Assembly: GCF_003049645.1 (NCBI RefSeq)
Contig: NZ_PYWK01000001.1
Location: forward strand, 62,001-126,000
DNA: 64,000 nucleotides
DNA from: Metasolibacillus fluoroglycofenilyticus
GTDB lineage: Bacteria > Bacillota > Bacilli > Bacillales_A > Planococcaceae
Direction of reading: 5' to 3'
Shown: positions 1 to 8,665 of the stretch, piece by piece
How positions within the stretch are numbered: the stretch's first letter is position 1
Layout of the letters: each line of letters starts with the position of its first letter
Notes under the pieces: model-generated
What the model was told of the DNA's origin: nothing
What the model saw: the letters and a program-made list of their open reading frames with translations, nothing else
The model's database searches: none
Made by a program: the position numbers and the translations under genes

Positions 1-79
1 TGCGATTTTCTACTTGAAGCATCAATCTCTCGATATTATTTGTCACAACATTCCCGCCTTTTTTGTAATAGAGAAGTAG

Positions 80-283
80 TTGTCCGAAAAGTCCATTTTG
101 TTTTGACACCGCATTGAAATCAATGTTTTCATCGCCTCCCTTTTACTGAAAGAGTACGCTGCTAAAGCCAATGTTCATCACATTTTTAAAAGAGGCGTTC
201 TCTGCTTATATGAATCAACATTTTGCGAAACATCATCGCTACTGTCCAAAATGCCGGCTATGCACGGCTTTTTGGACAGCCTC
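80..283. repeat. Interspersed non-coding repeat, left copy
   Basis: About 204 bp that recur, at roughly 85-90% identity by eye, at 63786-63973 in the same orientation. The element opens with GTCCGAAAAGTCC and closes with a hairpin-like segment (ACTGTCCAAAA ... CTTTTTGGACAG), so its ends are partly complementary. The right copy lacks about 15 bp present here near 218-232. No ORF is conserved between the copies. It looks like a small mobile or REP/MITE-like intergenic element of this genome. The rest of 1-430 shows nothing else I can name. Confidence 0.7.
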
Positions 284-430
284 CTGAAATCTATCAATTT
301 ATTTTCATGAACCGCTTCTTTCTACTAGGATGTACTAGTTTGTAAGTAGTAATACACCCTCTCTAGTGGTCAGATTCTATTTAATTATTCTTTTCCTGTC
401 CATTCGATTATTATTTACACCAAATCAATA

Positions 431-1117
431 TTAAATTTTTGCTAATTCTTTTACTGGCCACATTGAAATGTTTTCAGCCATATCCCAGAACATATATTCA
501 AAGTAACTTGTTTTCACGAATATTTCTTCTAGTTTATTCAGTTCATCTTCTGGCTTTCCTTGTGCAATCTCATTGATTAAATCGATGCAATCTTCAGCAA
601 TTTTAGTAAACCCGTCAGAAGAATACATTTTAACCCAGTTTCCATAGAGTTCATGCTCTAAAGAATTTGGCCATTCAGCTAATTTTTTACCAATCCAATT
701 GTAACTCCATGCACATGCTAATACTGCTGCAATCGTATTCTCTACTCCGCCTAACTGTGCTTGGCTAAGCATATAGCTTGTATACGCTGTCATTGTAGCA
801 GATGGCTCTGTATTTTCTAATTCTTCGTTGGAAATCCCAAATTTCGCTGCATACTCACGGTGTAAATCCATTTCAAAATTCATTGTTCCATGCAATAAAT
901 TTGCAAAAATAGTCATTGTTTTTAAATCATTGGCTTTGGTACTCCCAATTGCGAAAACTCTAGAGTACTCTATTAAATACACATAGTCCTGCTTCATATA
1001 ATGTATGAATTTTTCCTTCTCAAGAGTTCCTTCCCCAATCCCCTTTACAAAAGGATGCTCTAAATAACTATTCCATACAGGCTGCACTTTTTTAAATAAA
1101 CGATCAGAAAATGTCAT
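431..1117 (-). CDS. tenA: Thiaminase II / aminopyrimidine aminohydrolase TenA
   Basis: TenA hydrolyses 4-amino-5-aminomethyl-2-methylpyrimidine to the hydroxymethyl form, salvaging degraded thiamine for reuse, in the cytoplasm. The 228-residue protein has family length and is all-helical. The residues known from Bacillus TenA align exactly by number: Asp44 (KQDYVY), Tyr112 and the nucleophile Cys135 (LACAWSY); the C-terminal Glu is at about 207 (FEYMFWD). The ATG has an AAAGGAGAG site 8 nt upstream. It stands alone rather than in a thi operon. A TPP riboswitch with a terminator hairpin lies in its leader (1415-1568), so it should be shut off by thiamine pyrophosphate. Confidence 0.95.
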   Translation of the reverse strand: MTFSDRLFKKVQPVWNSYLEHPFVKGIGEGTLEKEKFIHYMKQDYVYLIEYSRVFAIGSTKANDLKTMTIFANLLHGTMNFEMDLHREYAAKFGISNEELENTEPSATMTAYTSYMLSQAQLGGVENTIAAVLACAWSYNWIGKKLAEWPNSLEHELYGNWVKMYSSDGFTKIAEDCIDLINEIAQGKPEDELNKLEEIFVKTSYFEYMFWDMAENISMWPVKELAKI

Positions 1118-1414
1118 TGAATTTACTCTCCTTTGTCATTACTAAAATATAATTGAGTAGGGGGGAGCGATGAACTCCTTACCTCTCAAACTTACGTATG
1201 AATTCGTATACGGTGGTTCAGTTAAACAGAAAGAGCTTTGTTTTGTTTGGCAAGCTCACCTAATCATACCTAGCCTACTATGAGATTTGCCTTCCTCAAA
1301 TCGGTGTTTTATCTTCAAAGCTCTCTAGATTCAGCCCCTTTCCTTTTAGATAACTCTTATTTTTGCCATGGAAACTCGGAATTTGCACCTGAGAGTACAT
1401 GTGTATACTAGGCA

Positions 1415-1450
1415 CAAAAAACCCATTCCTGTAGTATAAGGAATGGGTTA
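1415..1450 (-). terminator. Intrinsic terminator of the tenA riboswitch
   Basis: Read on the minus strand, a 10-11 bp perfect stem (AACCCATTCC with GGAATGGGTT) is followed by a run of T. It sits about 35 nt downstream of the TPP aptamer and about 300 nt before tenA, where the expression platform of a transcriptional OFF switch belongs. Confidence 0.85.
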
Positions 1451-1482
1451 ATGTATATAACAAAATATATGCACATATTTCA

Positions 1483-1568
1483 CCATTACTTCCCTACGCT
1501 AGTACGACCTAGATCAGGTTCAAAGGGTCAAGACTTGTCTCTCTCAGCAAAATTATGCTCCCCTAGTA
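1483..1568 (-). promoter_or_regulatory. TPP riboswitch (THI element)
   Basis: On the minus strand the conserved parts appear in order: a 5' GGGG-containing stem, GCTGAGA, the ACCCTTTGAACCTGATCTAG block and a closing GTAGGGAAGTAATGG. This is the textbook TPP aptamer. It precedes tenA on the same strand, with a terminator hairpin between them. Confidence 0.95.
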
Positions 1569-1888
1569 ATTTGAATATTTGATTGTATCTAGCTAATCAT
1601 AGACATAATTGTTTGTCAAGTGGCCGCTTACAGTTACTTTCCTTTAAAACAAAATAAACAGCTCATTGTGATAGGGATTATTAATATAAAATAATCTCTA
1701 GATTAGTATTGAGAATATAATATTAATGCACCGTTCAACTAGCTTGTTATCTTTTGCTGCAACTTGTCAATATAGACATATAAAAAGTCGCTTAACACAC
1801 AAAAGTTTCTAAATTCACGTAAATGCTTGTACTCCAATATATCACTAGTTAAACTAGTAATATAAAGTATAAAAGGATGGTGGCTTTA

Positions 1889-3226
1889 ATGACGAATGAA
1901 CAACCAATCGAACATGAGAATAACGAAACGATTAAAGCAGTAGAAACGCTTTTTGTCAATGAGTTTACGAATGGTGTATTAGATCCAAATAAGCCGATGC
2001 TTGGTCCGCTCCGAAATGGCGGGACAATTATTGCCAACACAGCACCTGGCTGCTGGGGACCAATGCTAACACCTGAAATACGAGGCGGGCATGAAGTAAC
2101 AAAACCGGTATACATAGAGGGTGCTGAAGTTGGAGATGCACTTGTTATTAAAATTAAATCAATTCAAGTAACGTCCATTGCGACTGCATCTGGTACGGAT
2201 GAAGCACTGCCAGACCGTTTCATAGGTGACCCATTTGTGAAAGTAAAATGCCCTGGCTGCGGCAAGCTACATCCACAAACGAAGGTTCAAGGAATCGGAC
2301 CACAGGCAATTCGCTGTGCAATTTGTGATACAGCAACTGCGCCATTTGCTATTACAAATGGTTATACGATGGCTTTTCACCATAATGAACAATTAGGTGT
2401 GACAGTGGGCAAGGACGGTGCGCGAAAAATTGCGTTAGATGCTAATCATTATATGCGAATACCTGAAAACTCGAAGCAAAATCCTGTCGTAAGTTTAGCG
2501 CCTTCTGATTTAGTTGGCGTGTTAGCAAGAATGCGCCCATTTTTAGGGCAGTTAGGCACAGTGCCTTCAAAAGCGCTACCTGATTCACATAATGCGGGTG
2601 ATTTTGGTGCGGCATTAATCGGTGCACCACATGAGTTTATTTTAACTGAGGAGGAATTAGTCTCACATAAAACCGATGGCCATATGGACATTAGCCGCGT
2701 ACGTCAAGGAGCTACTATTATTTGCCCTGTAAAAGTGGAGGGTGGCGGTGTTTATATCGGTGATATGCATGCAATGCAGGGCGATGGTGAAATGGCGGGA
2801 CATACGACAGATGTTGCCGGCATTGTACAATTACAAGTAAGCGTGCTAAAAAAGGTAGCTATCGACGGACCAATTATTTTAGCGAATGAAGAAGATTTAC
2901 CATATACTGCAAAGCCATTCACGAAAGAGGAAAAGCGCTTAGCACGAGAGCTAGCAGAGGAATATGGATTAAAGCAGCTAGAGGAGGCATTGCCTATTTC
3001 CGTTGTTGGAACGGGCGTCAATCTAAATATTGCAACGGATAATGCGGTGGAACGGGCAGCAGCCTTACTAGATTTATCTAGCGATGAGGTGAAAAATCGT
3101 ATTACCTTAACAGGTGGCGTCGAAATTGGTCGACTACCGGGTGTGGTCACAGCAACATTCCAAGTACCGAAAACATTGCTAAAACAAGCAAAAATATATA
3201 AGCCAGTAAAACAGCAGTATGATTAA
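1889..3226 (+). CDS. Acetamidase/formamidase family protein
   Basis: A member of the FmdA/AmdA family, cytosolic enzymes that hydrolyse short amides such as formamide or acetamide to the acid and ammonia. The family is shown by GPRL/GPLRNGGTI near the N-terminus, TAPGCWGPM, EGAEVGDAL, the central GGNxD-type replacement region around CPVKVEGGGVYIGDMHAMQGDGE, and a C-terminal TGVGNL-like TGVNLNIATDNA. At 445 residues it is longer than the roughly 300-residue short forms. Four cysteines at 121, 124, 143 and 146 form a CPGC...CAIC pair resembling a zinc ribbon. The ATG at 1889 fits the GGATGGTGG site better than the ATG at 1877, which lies on it. It is a single gene ending in a hairpin; the substrate is unknown. 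Confidence 0.85.
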   Translation: MTNEQPIEHENNETIKAVETLFVNEFTNGVLDPNKPMLGPLRNGGTIIANTAPGCWGPMLTPEIRGGHEVTKPVYIEGAEVGDALVIKIKSIQVTSIATASGTDEALPDRFIGDPFVKVKCPGCGKLHPQTKVQGIGPQAIRCAICDTATAPFAITNGYTMAFHHNEQLGVTVGKDGARKIALDANHYMRIPENSKQNPVVSLAPSDLVGVLARMRPFLGQLGTVPSKALPDSHNAGDFGAALIGAPHEFILTEEELVSHKTDGHMDISRVRQGATIICPVKVEGGGVYIGDMHAMQGDGEMAGHTTDVAGIVQLQVSVLKKVAIDGPIILANEEDLPYTAKPFTKEEKRLARELAEEYGLKQLEEALPISVVGTGVNLNIATDNAVERAAALLDLSSDEVKNRITLTGGVEIGRLPGVVTATFQVPKTLLKQAKIYKPVKQQYD

Positions 3227-3232
3227 GGATAG

Positions 3233-3271
3233 GGGGCTGTCCGAAAAGTGAATATCTTTTCGGACAGCCCC
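3233..3271. terminator. Hairpin terminator after the amidase gene
   Basis: A perfect 16-bp stem, GGGGCTGTCCGAAAAG with its complement, around a 7-nt loop. It belongs to the recurrent GTCCGAAAAG hairpin family of this window. The 30-40 nt downstream (TGCTTCTACATTAA, then TATTTGCTAAAAAT) recur after the hairpin at 7590. Confidence 0.75.
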
Positions 3272-3490
3272 TGCTTCTACATTAACTATTTGCTAAAAAT
3301 GCTTGTACCTGTCGCTTCGTTTTCAGCACAAAAAACTGCTTCTGCAATGACCTGTCACAAAAGGGTCGTCTCAAAAATGACTTTCTAGATGACCTCTTTC
3401 CTTTTGCAGAGATGCCGACAAAAAACTACAGCAACCTGTCATCACGTTTGATATAGTAGAAATAGAGTGTTATTAAAAGGGGGGAGACGT

Positions 3491-4900
3491 ATGCTGCAAA
3501 TAGACGAGCAGCTGTATAGCATGACAGGGGGAAAAATAGGGGAGCCATTCATGCGTGCAATTGCAGGAATTTCGAATGAAACGTCTATTATTTGGGGCGA
3601 GCTCCTTCCACTAGAACAAATTTTAATCAGTGATGAGCAAGCACTCACTTTAGTAAAAGGCTACTGTATTGAGGATGTAGCCGCCTTTTCAGGAGTAGAG
3701 CAAGGTGTGACGAAGGTGCTGCAAGATTTAATGCTTGATAATCATGACGTACATATATTGCAGTATATGGCGCTTCATCAAACAGTTGAGGCGCAAGGTC
3801 TACTGCGATTTTTAACAGGGATTGATATGGTGCTTCCTATGCAGGAGATGAAGGTTTTAGCAGTTCATAAAGTTGAGAATAAATGGCTGATTCATCCAAT
3901 ATGGCAAGATAATCAATCTTTTTGGAGCACACTATATGCTAAAAAATTGTATAGCATATTTATGCAAGTCGGCATTGAGAATATACAAAATCCAGCCTTG
4001 CTCATTTTGGAGTTGCAAAAAGCACTCAACCAAGCAATGTCTAAAAATCGCGTGGCGACAATTGTCCATCAATTAATCAACCACATCACACAGCGCAGTG
4101 GGGCATCCTATGAATTAAAAACTCTACATTTGAGTGATGTCATTATTCATTTTACAAGTGGCTCAAGACATTTTCGTAAGCTAAGGAAACGTATAGCCCA
4201 GCTTGAAGCGGTATGGAAAGAGGGGGAGTGGGCTTTAACAGAAAAGGAAAGAACACTGCTTGCTTATATACTGCTTGAGGAGGCAGTATCACGCAAGGAT
4301 ACAGAGCAAATTTTGGTACAGGGGCTTTTTTTAATCGAGGAGGAACGTTTAAACAATCATATTGTTGAATTGATGGTTGAATATAATGAGGTACTTAAAA
4401 TTATTCCGCCACAGCCAGAAACAATTGTGAAGGCTTATAATAAAAATTGTGGGGAGTTTATTCTATATTATGTTATAGAGGCACTTGCGAAAACGAATCA
4501 GTTTAAACGAATAATTGCATTATTAAAAGATTATGAAATTGCATCATGTATAGAAATTTATCAATATATAAATGGAGTGCAGGATGCGGATTTATTACAT
4601 AAATTAGAGGCTGGTGTGCAAAGAGGCATCGCTCATATTGTCGATGGCTCTACGCAGCATATTCGCCAGTCTTTAACAAAGTGGCAGGAGGGCTATCAAA
4701 TAAGAAGAGGACCATATGCTGAGATTGCTCTAATGACCTCAAAGCATGTATGTAATATTTTAAAGTCATTATGGGCAACAGAACAATTCGAGTTATTTGA
4801 GCGGTTAATAGAAATTTATCGAAAATATTTGTTTATACCGGCTCATTTTGAACAACTTCGAGCATTTGTTGCCGCAACAGTTCATTCAAATGACTTTTGA
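3491..4900 (+). CDS. Uncharacterised alpha-helical protein
   Basis: I do not recognise this 469-residue protein. It has no signal peptide and no clear membrane segment. It is rich in Leu, Ile, Glu and Lys and appears helical throughout, with many short amphipathic helices as in HEAT- or TPR-like solenoids, although no repeat could be aligned by eye. The start is set at the ATG preceded by AAAAGGGGGGAGACGT; an upstream GTG would overlap that ribosome site. Its last 15 bases overlap the end of the convergent gene at 4886-5464. Function unknown; the long intact frame and strong ribosome site make it a real gene. Confidence 0.75.
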   Translation: MLQIDEQLYSMTGGKIGEPFMRAIAGISNETSIIWGELLPLEQILISDEQALTLVKGYCIEDVAAFSGVEQGVTKVLQDLMLDNHDVHILQYMALHQTVEAQGLLRFLTGIDMVLPMQEMKVLAVHKVENKWLIHPIWQDNQSFWSTLYAKKLYSIFMQVGIENIQNPALLILELQKALNQAMSKNRVATIVHQLINHITQRSGASYELKTLHLSDVIIHFTSGSRHFRKLRKRIAQLEAVWKEGEWALTEKERTLLAYILLEEAVSRKDTEQILVQGLFLIEEERLNNHIVELMVEYNEVLKIIPPQPETIVKAYNKNCGEFILYYVIEALAKTNQFKRIIALLKDYEIASCIEIYQYINGVQDADLLHKLEAGVQRGIAHIVDGSTQHIRQSLTKWQEGYQIRRGPYAEIALMTSKHVCNILKSLWATEQFELFERLIEIYRKYLFIPAHFEQLRAFVAATVHSNDF

Positions 4901-5464
4901 TATGGCCCCAATTGGTACATTGCTCATTGGCTTGGAGCGGGGAATGAAGACATAGCGGCTTAGCTCCCCTTTATAACGAAGTTGCATATAAGGCAGCTTG
5001 CCCAAATCAGTCGGTTTCATAAAATATGGGCACAGCCCATCCAAAGGGAAACCAGCCTCTTTTAATAAAGTCGCTATAAATTGCGAGCAAAAGAAGGCCC
5101 ATTCACGTTCTAGCTTAATGCGACAAGCTACACCGATTAAGCCAATGAAATTATAGCGGTACTTGTCCATATGCTGTTTAAAGTATTGAATTTTTTGCTG
5201 CAATATTCCGTATTGCTCGTCCGTTACATAGCATTCATAAATGGCACAATTGGCAGAGCGTAATAATTTAGAGTGAATATTTTCTTGAACAAAGCCACCG
5301 ATAAAAGGATTGTTTTCAAACTTTCTACCAAAGCTATACATCTCAGTTAAATTGCGGTCAAATGCAATAGAGACATGATTGAAATTTTCTTGTGTATATA
5401 GTTGTATGGCGCGAGAAAGAATTGACCCAGTTTCTGTTAACACAATATAAATTACTTTACCCAT
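4886..5464 (-). CDS. Permuted NlpC/P60-like (YiiX/YebB-type) cysteine hydrolase-like protein
   Basis: A 192-residue protein with the pattern of circularly permuted NlpC/P60 (papain-like) domains: an early strand-His motif (FNHVSIAFD, near residue 30) and a later Cys at the start of a helix (AFFCSQFIATLL, near residue 128) followed by KEAGF. Members of this fold act as amidases, peptidases or lipid-modifying enzymes; the substrate here is unknown. No signal peptide is present. The ATG at 5464 is chosen because GAGGTG lies 6 nt upstream; the in-frame GTG at 5473 sits inside that site. Convergent 15-bp overlap with the upstream unknown gene. Confidence 0.65.
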   Translation of the reverse strand: MGKVIYIVLTETGSILSRAIQLYTQENFNHVSIAFDRNLTEMYSFGRKFENNPFIGGFVQENIHSKLLRSANCAIYECYVTDEQYGILQQKIQYFKQHMDKYRYNFIGLIGVACRIKLEREWAFFCSQFIATLLKEAGFPLDGLCPYFMKPTDLGKLPYMQLRYKGELSRYVFIPRSKPMSNVPIGAISKVI

Positions 5465-5975
5465 GAAAATCACCTCAATATTACAATAACAGATAAAAAT
5501 GAAGAAATAGTATAATTATTTATGAAAGAAGTCTTAATATTTAGTACGTTTAAAACGCAGAAAAGATTCATCATATGAAAGATTATTTTTTTGATGTCGA
5601 GAAGCTCTTCTAGTATTAGAAATTAACTAGGCTTTTTGTTTGTCCTTCATCGCCTTTTACGCTAACAAGTGAGAATGAAGTACTTCAAATTTTTAGAGTG
5701 ACATTGAAACATCATACTGAAATAATTCTTTTATTTCAAGTTTTTCGTTGATAACTTTATATTAAAGAAAGTTTGAGTTTGGGATAACGACCTGTAAATG
5801 TATCTTTTACTAGGTCTTGAGGCTGAGAGGACTTAACATGCCCTTTCAGCCCGATGCTTTTCTCGCGCAAAAGCCTGCGCTTCTGCGGTTACTCGTTGCA
5901 GAAAACATTACTGAATCAAGATAGATTCTATGATACAATTTACTGATAAATACATAATAATTTGGGGTGAGCAAT
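5465..5975. other. Intergenic region with an inverted copy of the CGAGTAACCGCAG repeat
   Basis: About 510 bp with no supported gene. Positions 5881-5903 contain, on the minus strand, the core CGAGTAACCGCAG(A/G)AGC that recurs as a tandem pair at 55616-55677 and, more diverged, at 7667-7688. The promoter of the following gene must lie near the 3' end but I could not place it convincingly. Confidence 0.5.
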
Positions 5976-7574
5976 ATGGATTTTTTAAAACAGCCGTTCC
6001 ATTCGCAGCGCTATACACATTTTGCGCGTAAGGGAATGGTGGCAACATCACAGCCACTTGCAGCACAAGCGGGTTTAGAAATTTTGAAAAAAGGCGGCAA
6101 TGCTGTAGATGCGGCGATTGCAACAGCGGCAGTGTTAACGGTTGTTGAGCCTACTTCCAATGGCATTGGAGGCGATGCCTTTGCAATTGTTTGGATGAAC
6201 GGGGAAATACATGGCTTAAATGGTTCAGGACCAGCACCAAAATCCATTTCTATAGAGGCAGTTCGTGAGCGCGGCTTTGAAAAAATGCCTGTGTATGGCT
6301 TACTACCTATTACGGTTCCGGGTGTGCCGGCATCTTGGGCAGCATTATCAAAAAGATTCGGTAAGCTATCACTACTTGAAGCATTAACACCAGCAATCGA
6401 ATATGCTGAAAAGGGCTTTCCTCTATCGCCAATTTTAGGAAGCTACTGGGAAAGAGCTTATACAAAATTTAAAGAATCTTGCACAGCAGCTGAATTTGAA
6501 GCATGGTTTACAACATTTGCACCAAAAGGACGTGCGCCGAAAATCGGTGAAATTTGGTCATCAGAGGGGCACGCAAATACTTTACGTTCTATTGGCGAAA
6601 CGGATGCACGTAGCTTTTACGAGGGCGATTTAGCGCAGAAAATAGATGATTTCATGCAGGAGCATAACGGCTTCTTAACAAAGGAAGATTTAGCGAGCTA
6701 TGAGCCAGAGTGGGTAAAGCCTGTTTCTGTAAACTATAGAGGCTATGATGTATGGGAAATTCCACCGAATGGTCATGGGATTGTTGCAACGATGGCACTC
6801 AATATTTATCAACAGCTTGAACAGCCTAAATGGAAAGATGCAGATACACTTCATGCACAAATTGAGGCGATGAAGGCTGCATTTACTGACGGCAAGGCAT
6901 ATATTACGGAGCAGGCAGATATGCCAGTAGCTGTAGATTATTTATTATCTGAAGAATATGCAAAATTAAAGGCAGCAGAAATTACAGAAAGCGCTGCTAG
7001 CCCTGAACCAACAAAAATACCATCTGGTGGCACAATTTATTTAGCGACAGCTGATGAGGATGGCAATATGGTATCCTATATCCAAAGTAACTATATGGGC
7101 TTTGGCTCTGGTGTAGTTGTACCAGGTACAGGCATAGCACTGCAAAATCGTGGACATGATTTTTCATTAGACCCACAAGCACCAAATGCATTGCGCGGTG
7201 GTAAACGCTCATATCATACAATTATTCCAGGCTTTTTAACAAAGGATGGTAAGGCGGTTGGTCCGTTTGGCGTAATGGGCGGCTATATGCAGCCACAGGG
7301 GCATATGCAGGTCGTATCACATACTGTAGATTTCAACTTAAATCCACAGGCAGCACTTGATATGCCGAGATGGCAATGGACAGGGGATAAAACGATATTA
7401 GTGGAGCCCCACTTCCCACAATATTTAATTGAAGAATTGAGACGAAAAGGGCATAATATTTCAATTAGCGAGTCTGGTAGTTTTGGTCGTGGACAAATTA
7501 TATGGCGCGATGATGAAGGTGTACTAATGGGTGGCACAGAGTCGCGTACAGACGGGCATATTGCAGGCTATTAA
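5976..7574 (+). CDS. Gamma-glutamyltransferase family Ntn-hydrolase
   Basis: A gamma-glutamyltranspeptidase-like Ntn hydrolase of 532 residues. It shows the family N-terminus (GMVATSQPLAAQAGLEILKKGG, NAVDAAIATA, then the VVEPTSNGIGGD block) and, after the linker, Thr353 in PSGGTIYLATADEDGNM, the position of the autocatalytic nucleophile. The usual DTTH signature is changed to GGTIY: the nucleophile Thr is kept but the next Thr and the His are not. There is no signal peptide, so it is probably cytoplasmic, like YwrD-type members. Family reactions are hydrolysis or transfer of gamma-glutamyl groups, but with this variant motif the substrate is open. ATG 5976 is preceded by GGGGTGA; an in-frame GTG lies on that site. 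Confidence 0.85.
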   Translation: MDFLKQPFHSQRYTHFARKGMVATSQPLAAQAGLEILKKGGNAVDAAIATAAVLTVVEPTSNGIGGDAFAIVWMNGEIHGLNGSGPAPKSISIEAVRERGFEKMPVYGLLPITVPGVPASWAALSKRFGKLSLLEALTPAIEYAEKGFPLSPILGSYWERAYTKFKESCTAAEFEAWFTTFAPKGRAPKIGEIWSSEGHANTLRSIGETDARSFYEGDLAQKIDDFMQEHNGFLTKEDLASYEPEWVKPVSVNYRGYDVWEIPPNGHGIVATMALNIYQQLEQPKWKDADTLHAQIEAMKAAFTDGKAYITEQADMPVAVDYLLSEEYAKLKAAEITESAASPEPTKIPSGGTIYLATADEDGNMVSYIQSNYMGFGSGVVVPGTGIALQNRGHDFSLDPQAPNALRGGKRSYHTIIPGFLTKDGKAVGPFGVMGGYMQPQGHMQVVSHTVDFNLNPQAALDMPRWQWTGDKTILVEPHFPQYLIEELRRKGHNISISESGSFGRGQIIWRDDEGVLMGGTESRTDGHIAGY

Positions 7575-7589
7575 AAAGGCTTTTTTAGG

Positions 7590-7630
7590 AGGGACTGTCC
7601 GAAAAAGTATACACTTTTCGGATAGCCCTC
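7590..7630. terminator. Hairpin terminator between convergent genes
   Basis: GTCCGAAAA pairs with TTTTCGGAT within a longer imperfect stem (GGGACTGTCC / GGATAGCCCTC). It lies between the convergent gamma-glutamyltransferase-like and hydroxyacid dehydrogenase genes and can serve both. It is followed by the same TGCTTCTACATTAA stretch as the hairpin at 3233. Confidence 0.6.
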
Positions 7631-7754
7631 TGCTTCTACATTAAATATTTGCTAAAAATACTTGAACCTGCGATTACTCGTCTCAAAATGACTTTTCAGA
7701 CGTCCCTTTACTGGGATAATGACCAATGAGAAAAATGTGCGCCATTTTTAAACA

Positions 7755-8639
7755 CTAGCTTTCTAAAAAAGCTAAAAGCGCCTGCAACTTTCTATTTTGT
7801 TTAGCTAATTGTTGTAGAGCTTCTTCATCCCATGTATAAAAACCTTTGCCGCTCTTTACACCGAGCAAGCCTTGCTCAACCTTTTCTTTTAGTAGAGGTG
7901 AGGGAGTATCACCATTTTCTAAATCCTTATATAAATAGGTAGCAATATTTAAGTGGGTATCTAAACCATTCAAATCACGTTGTTTTAATGGGCCAGCAAG
8001 CACTAATCGAATGCCAAGAGCATATTGTACAACTTTATCAATATCCTCTGCTGAAGCAATATTGTGCTCTAATAATGATATTGCCTCACGTGCCATTGCA
8101 TGTTGAATGCGATTGCCAATAAACCCTGGAACATCTTTCTCCACCATCACAGGCATTTTTTGCACACTTGCTAAGAGCTCGTAGACATATTCGCTTGCTT
8201 CATTAGATGTATAGGAACTTTTAATTACTTCTACAATAGGAATCACATTTGCAGGCATAAAGAAGTGCATTCCTAAAAATCTTTCTTTATGCTGCAAAGC
8301 TTCAGCCAATTTTGTTATAGGGATACCCGATGTATTTGAAACTAAAATGGTGTTAGCTGTCACATGCTGTTCAAGTAATTCAAAAATGCTGCTTTTTAAC
8401 TCAGCTATTTCAGGAACGGCTTCAATAACAATGTTTGGCATACGATTGAAAAAAATACTATCTTGCAATGTTAATAATCCGCTTTGTTCGTATGCATCGA
8501 GCGCTTTCTTTGCGCGATTTAAGCTTTCTTGAAAATTATCGATTAAAGTGACGCTATGCTCTTGCTCAAGAAAAAGCTTGGCAATGTCTAGCCCCATCGT
8601 GCCTGCCCCAATAATAGCTATATGGTCTTTAGCATTCAA
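7755..8639 (-). CDS. 3-hydroxyacyl-CoA dehydrogenase family protein, compact form (likely 3-hydroxyacid dehydrogenase)
   Basis: An NAD-dependent dehydrogenase of 294 residues: Rossmann GAGTMG at 11-16, acidic D34 ending beta-2, and catalytic His125 and Glu137 in MHFFMPANVIPIVEV, plus PGFIGNR with Asn176. Two features are odd. The Asn of the canonical HFFNP motif is Met128. The helical hairpin that binds CoA between the second strand and VIEA is much shorter than in 3-hydroxybutyryl-CoA dehydrogenases (about 35 residues against 55-65). Both suggest a free 3-hydroxy acid rather than a CoA ester. The start is TTG with GGAGGGG 6 nt upstream. Last gene of the minus-strand ALDH/iron-ADH operon. Confidence 0.8.
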   Translation of the reverse strand: MNAKDHIAIIGAGTMGLDIAKLFLEQEHSVTLIDNFQESLNRAKKALDAYEQSGLLTLQDSIFFNRMPNIVIEAVPEIAELKSSIFELLEQHVTANTILVSNTSGIPITKLAEALQHKERFLGMHFFMPANVIPIVEVIKSSYTSNEASEYVYELLASVQKMPVMVEKDVPGFIGNRIQHAMAREAISLLEHNIASAEDIDKVVQYALGIRLVLAGPLKQRDLNGLDTHLNIATYLYKDLENGDTPSPLLKEKVEQGLLGVKSGKGFYTWDEEALQQLAKQNRKLQALLAFLES

Positions 8640-8665
8640 AAAATCCCCTCCATTCTTGCTACTGA

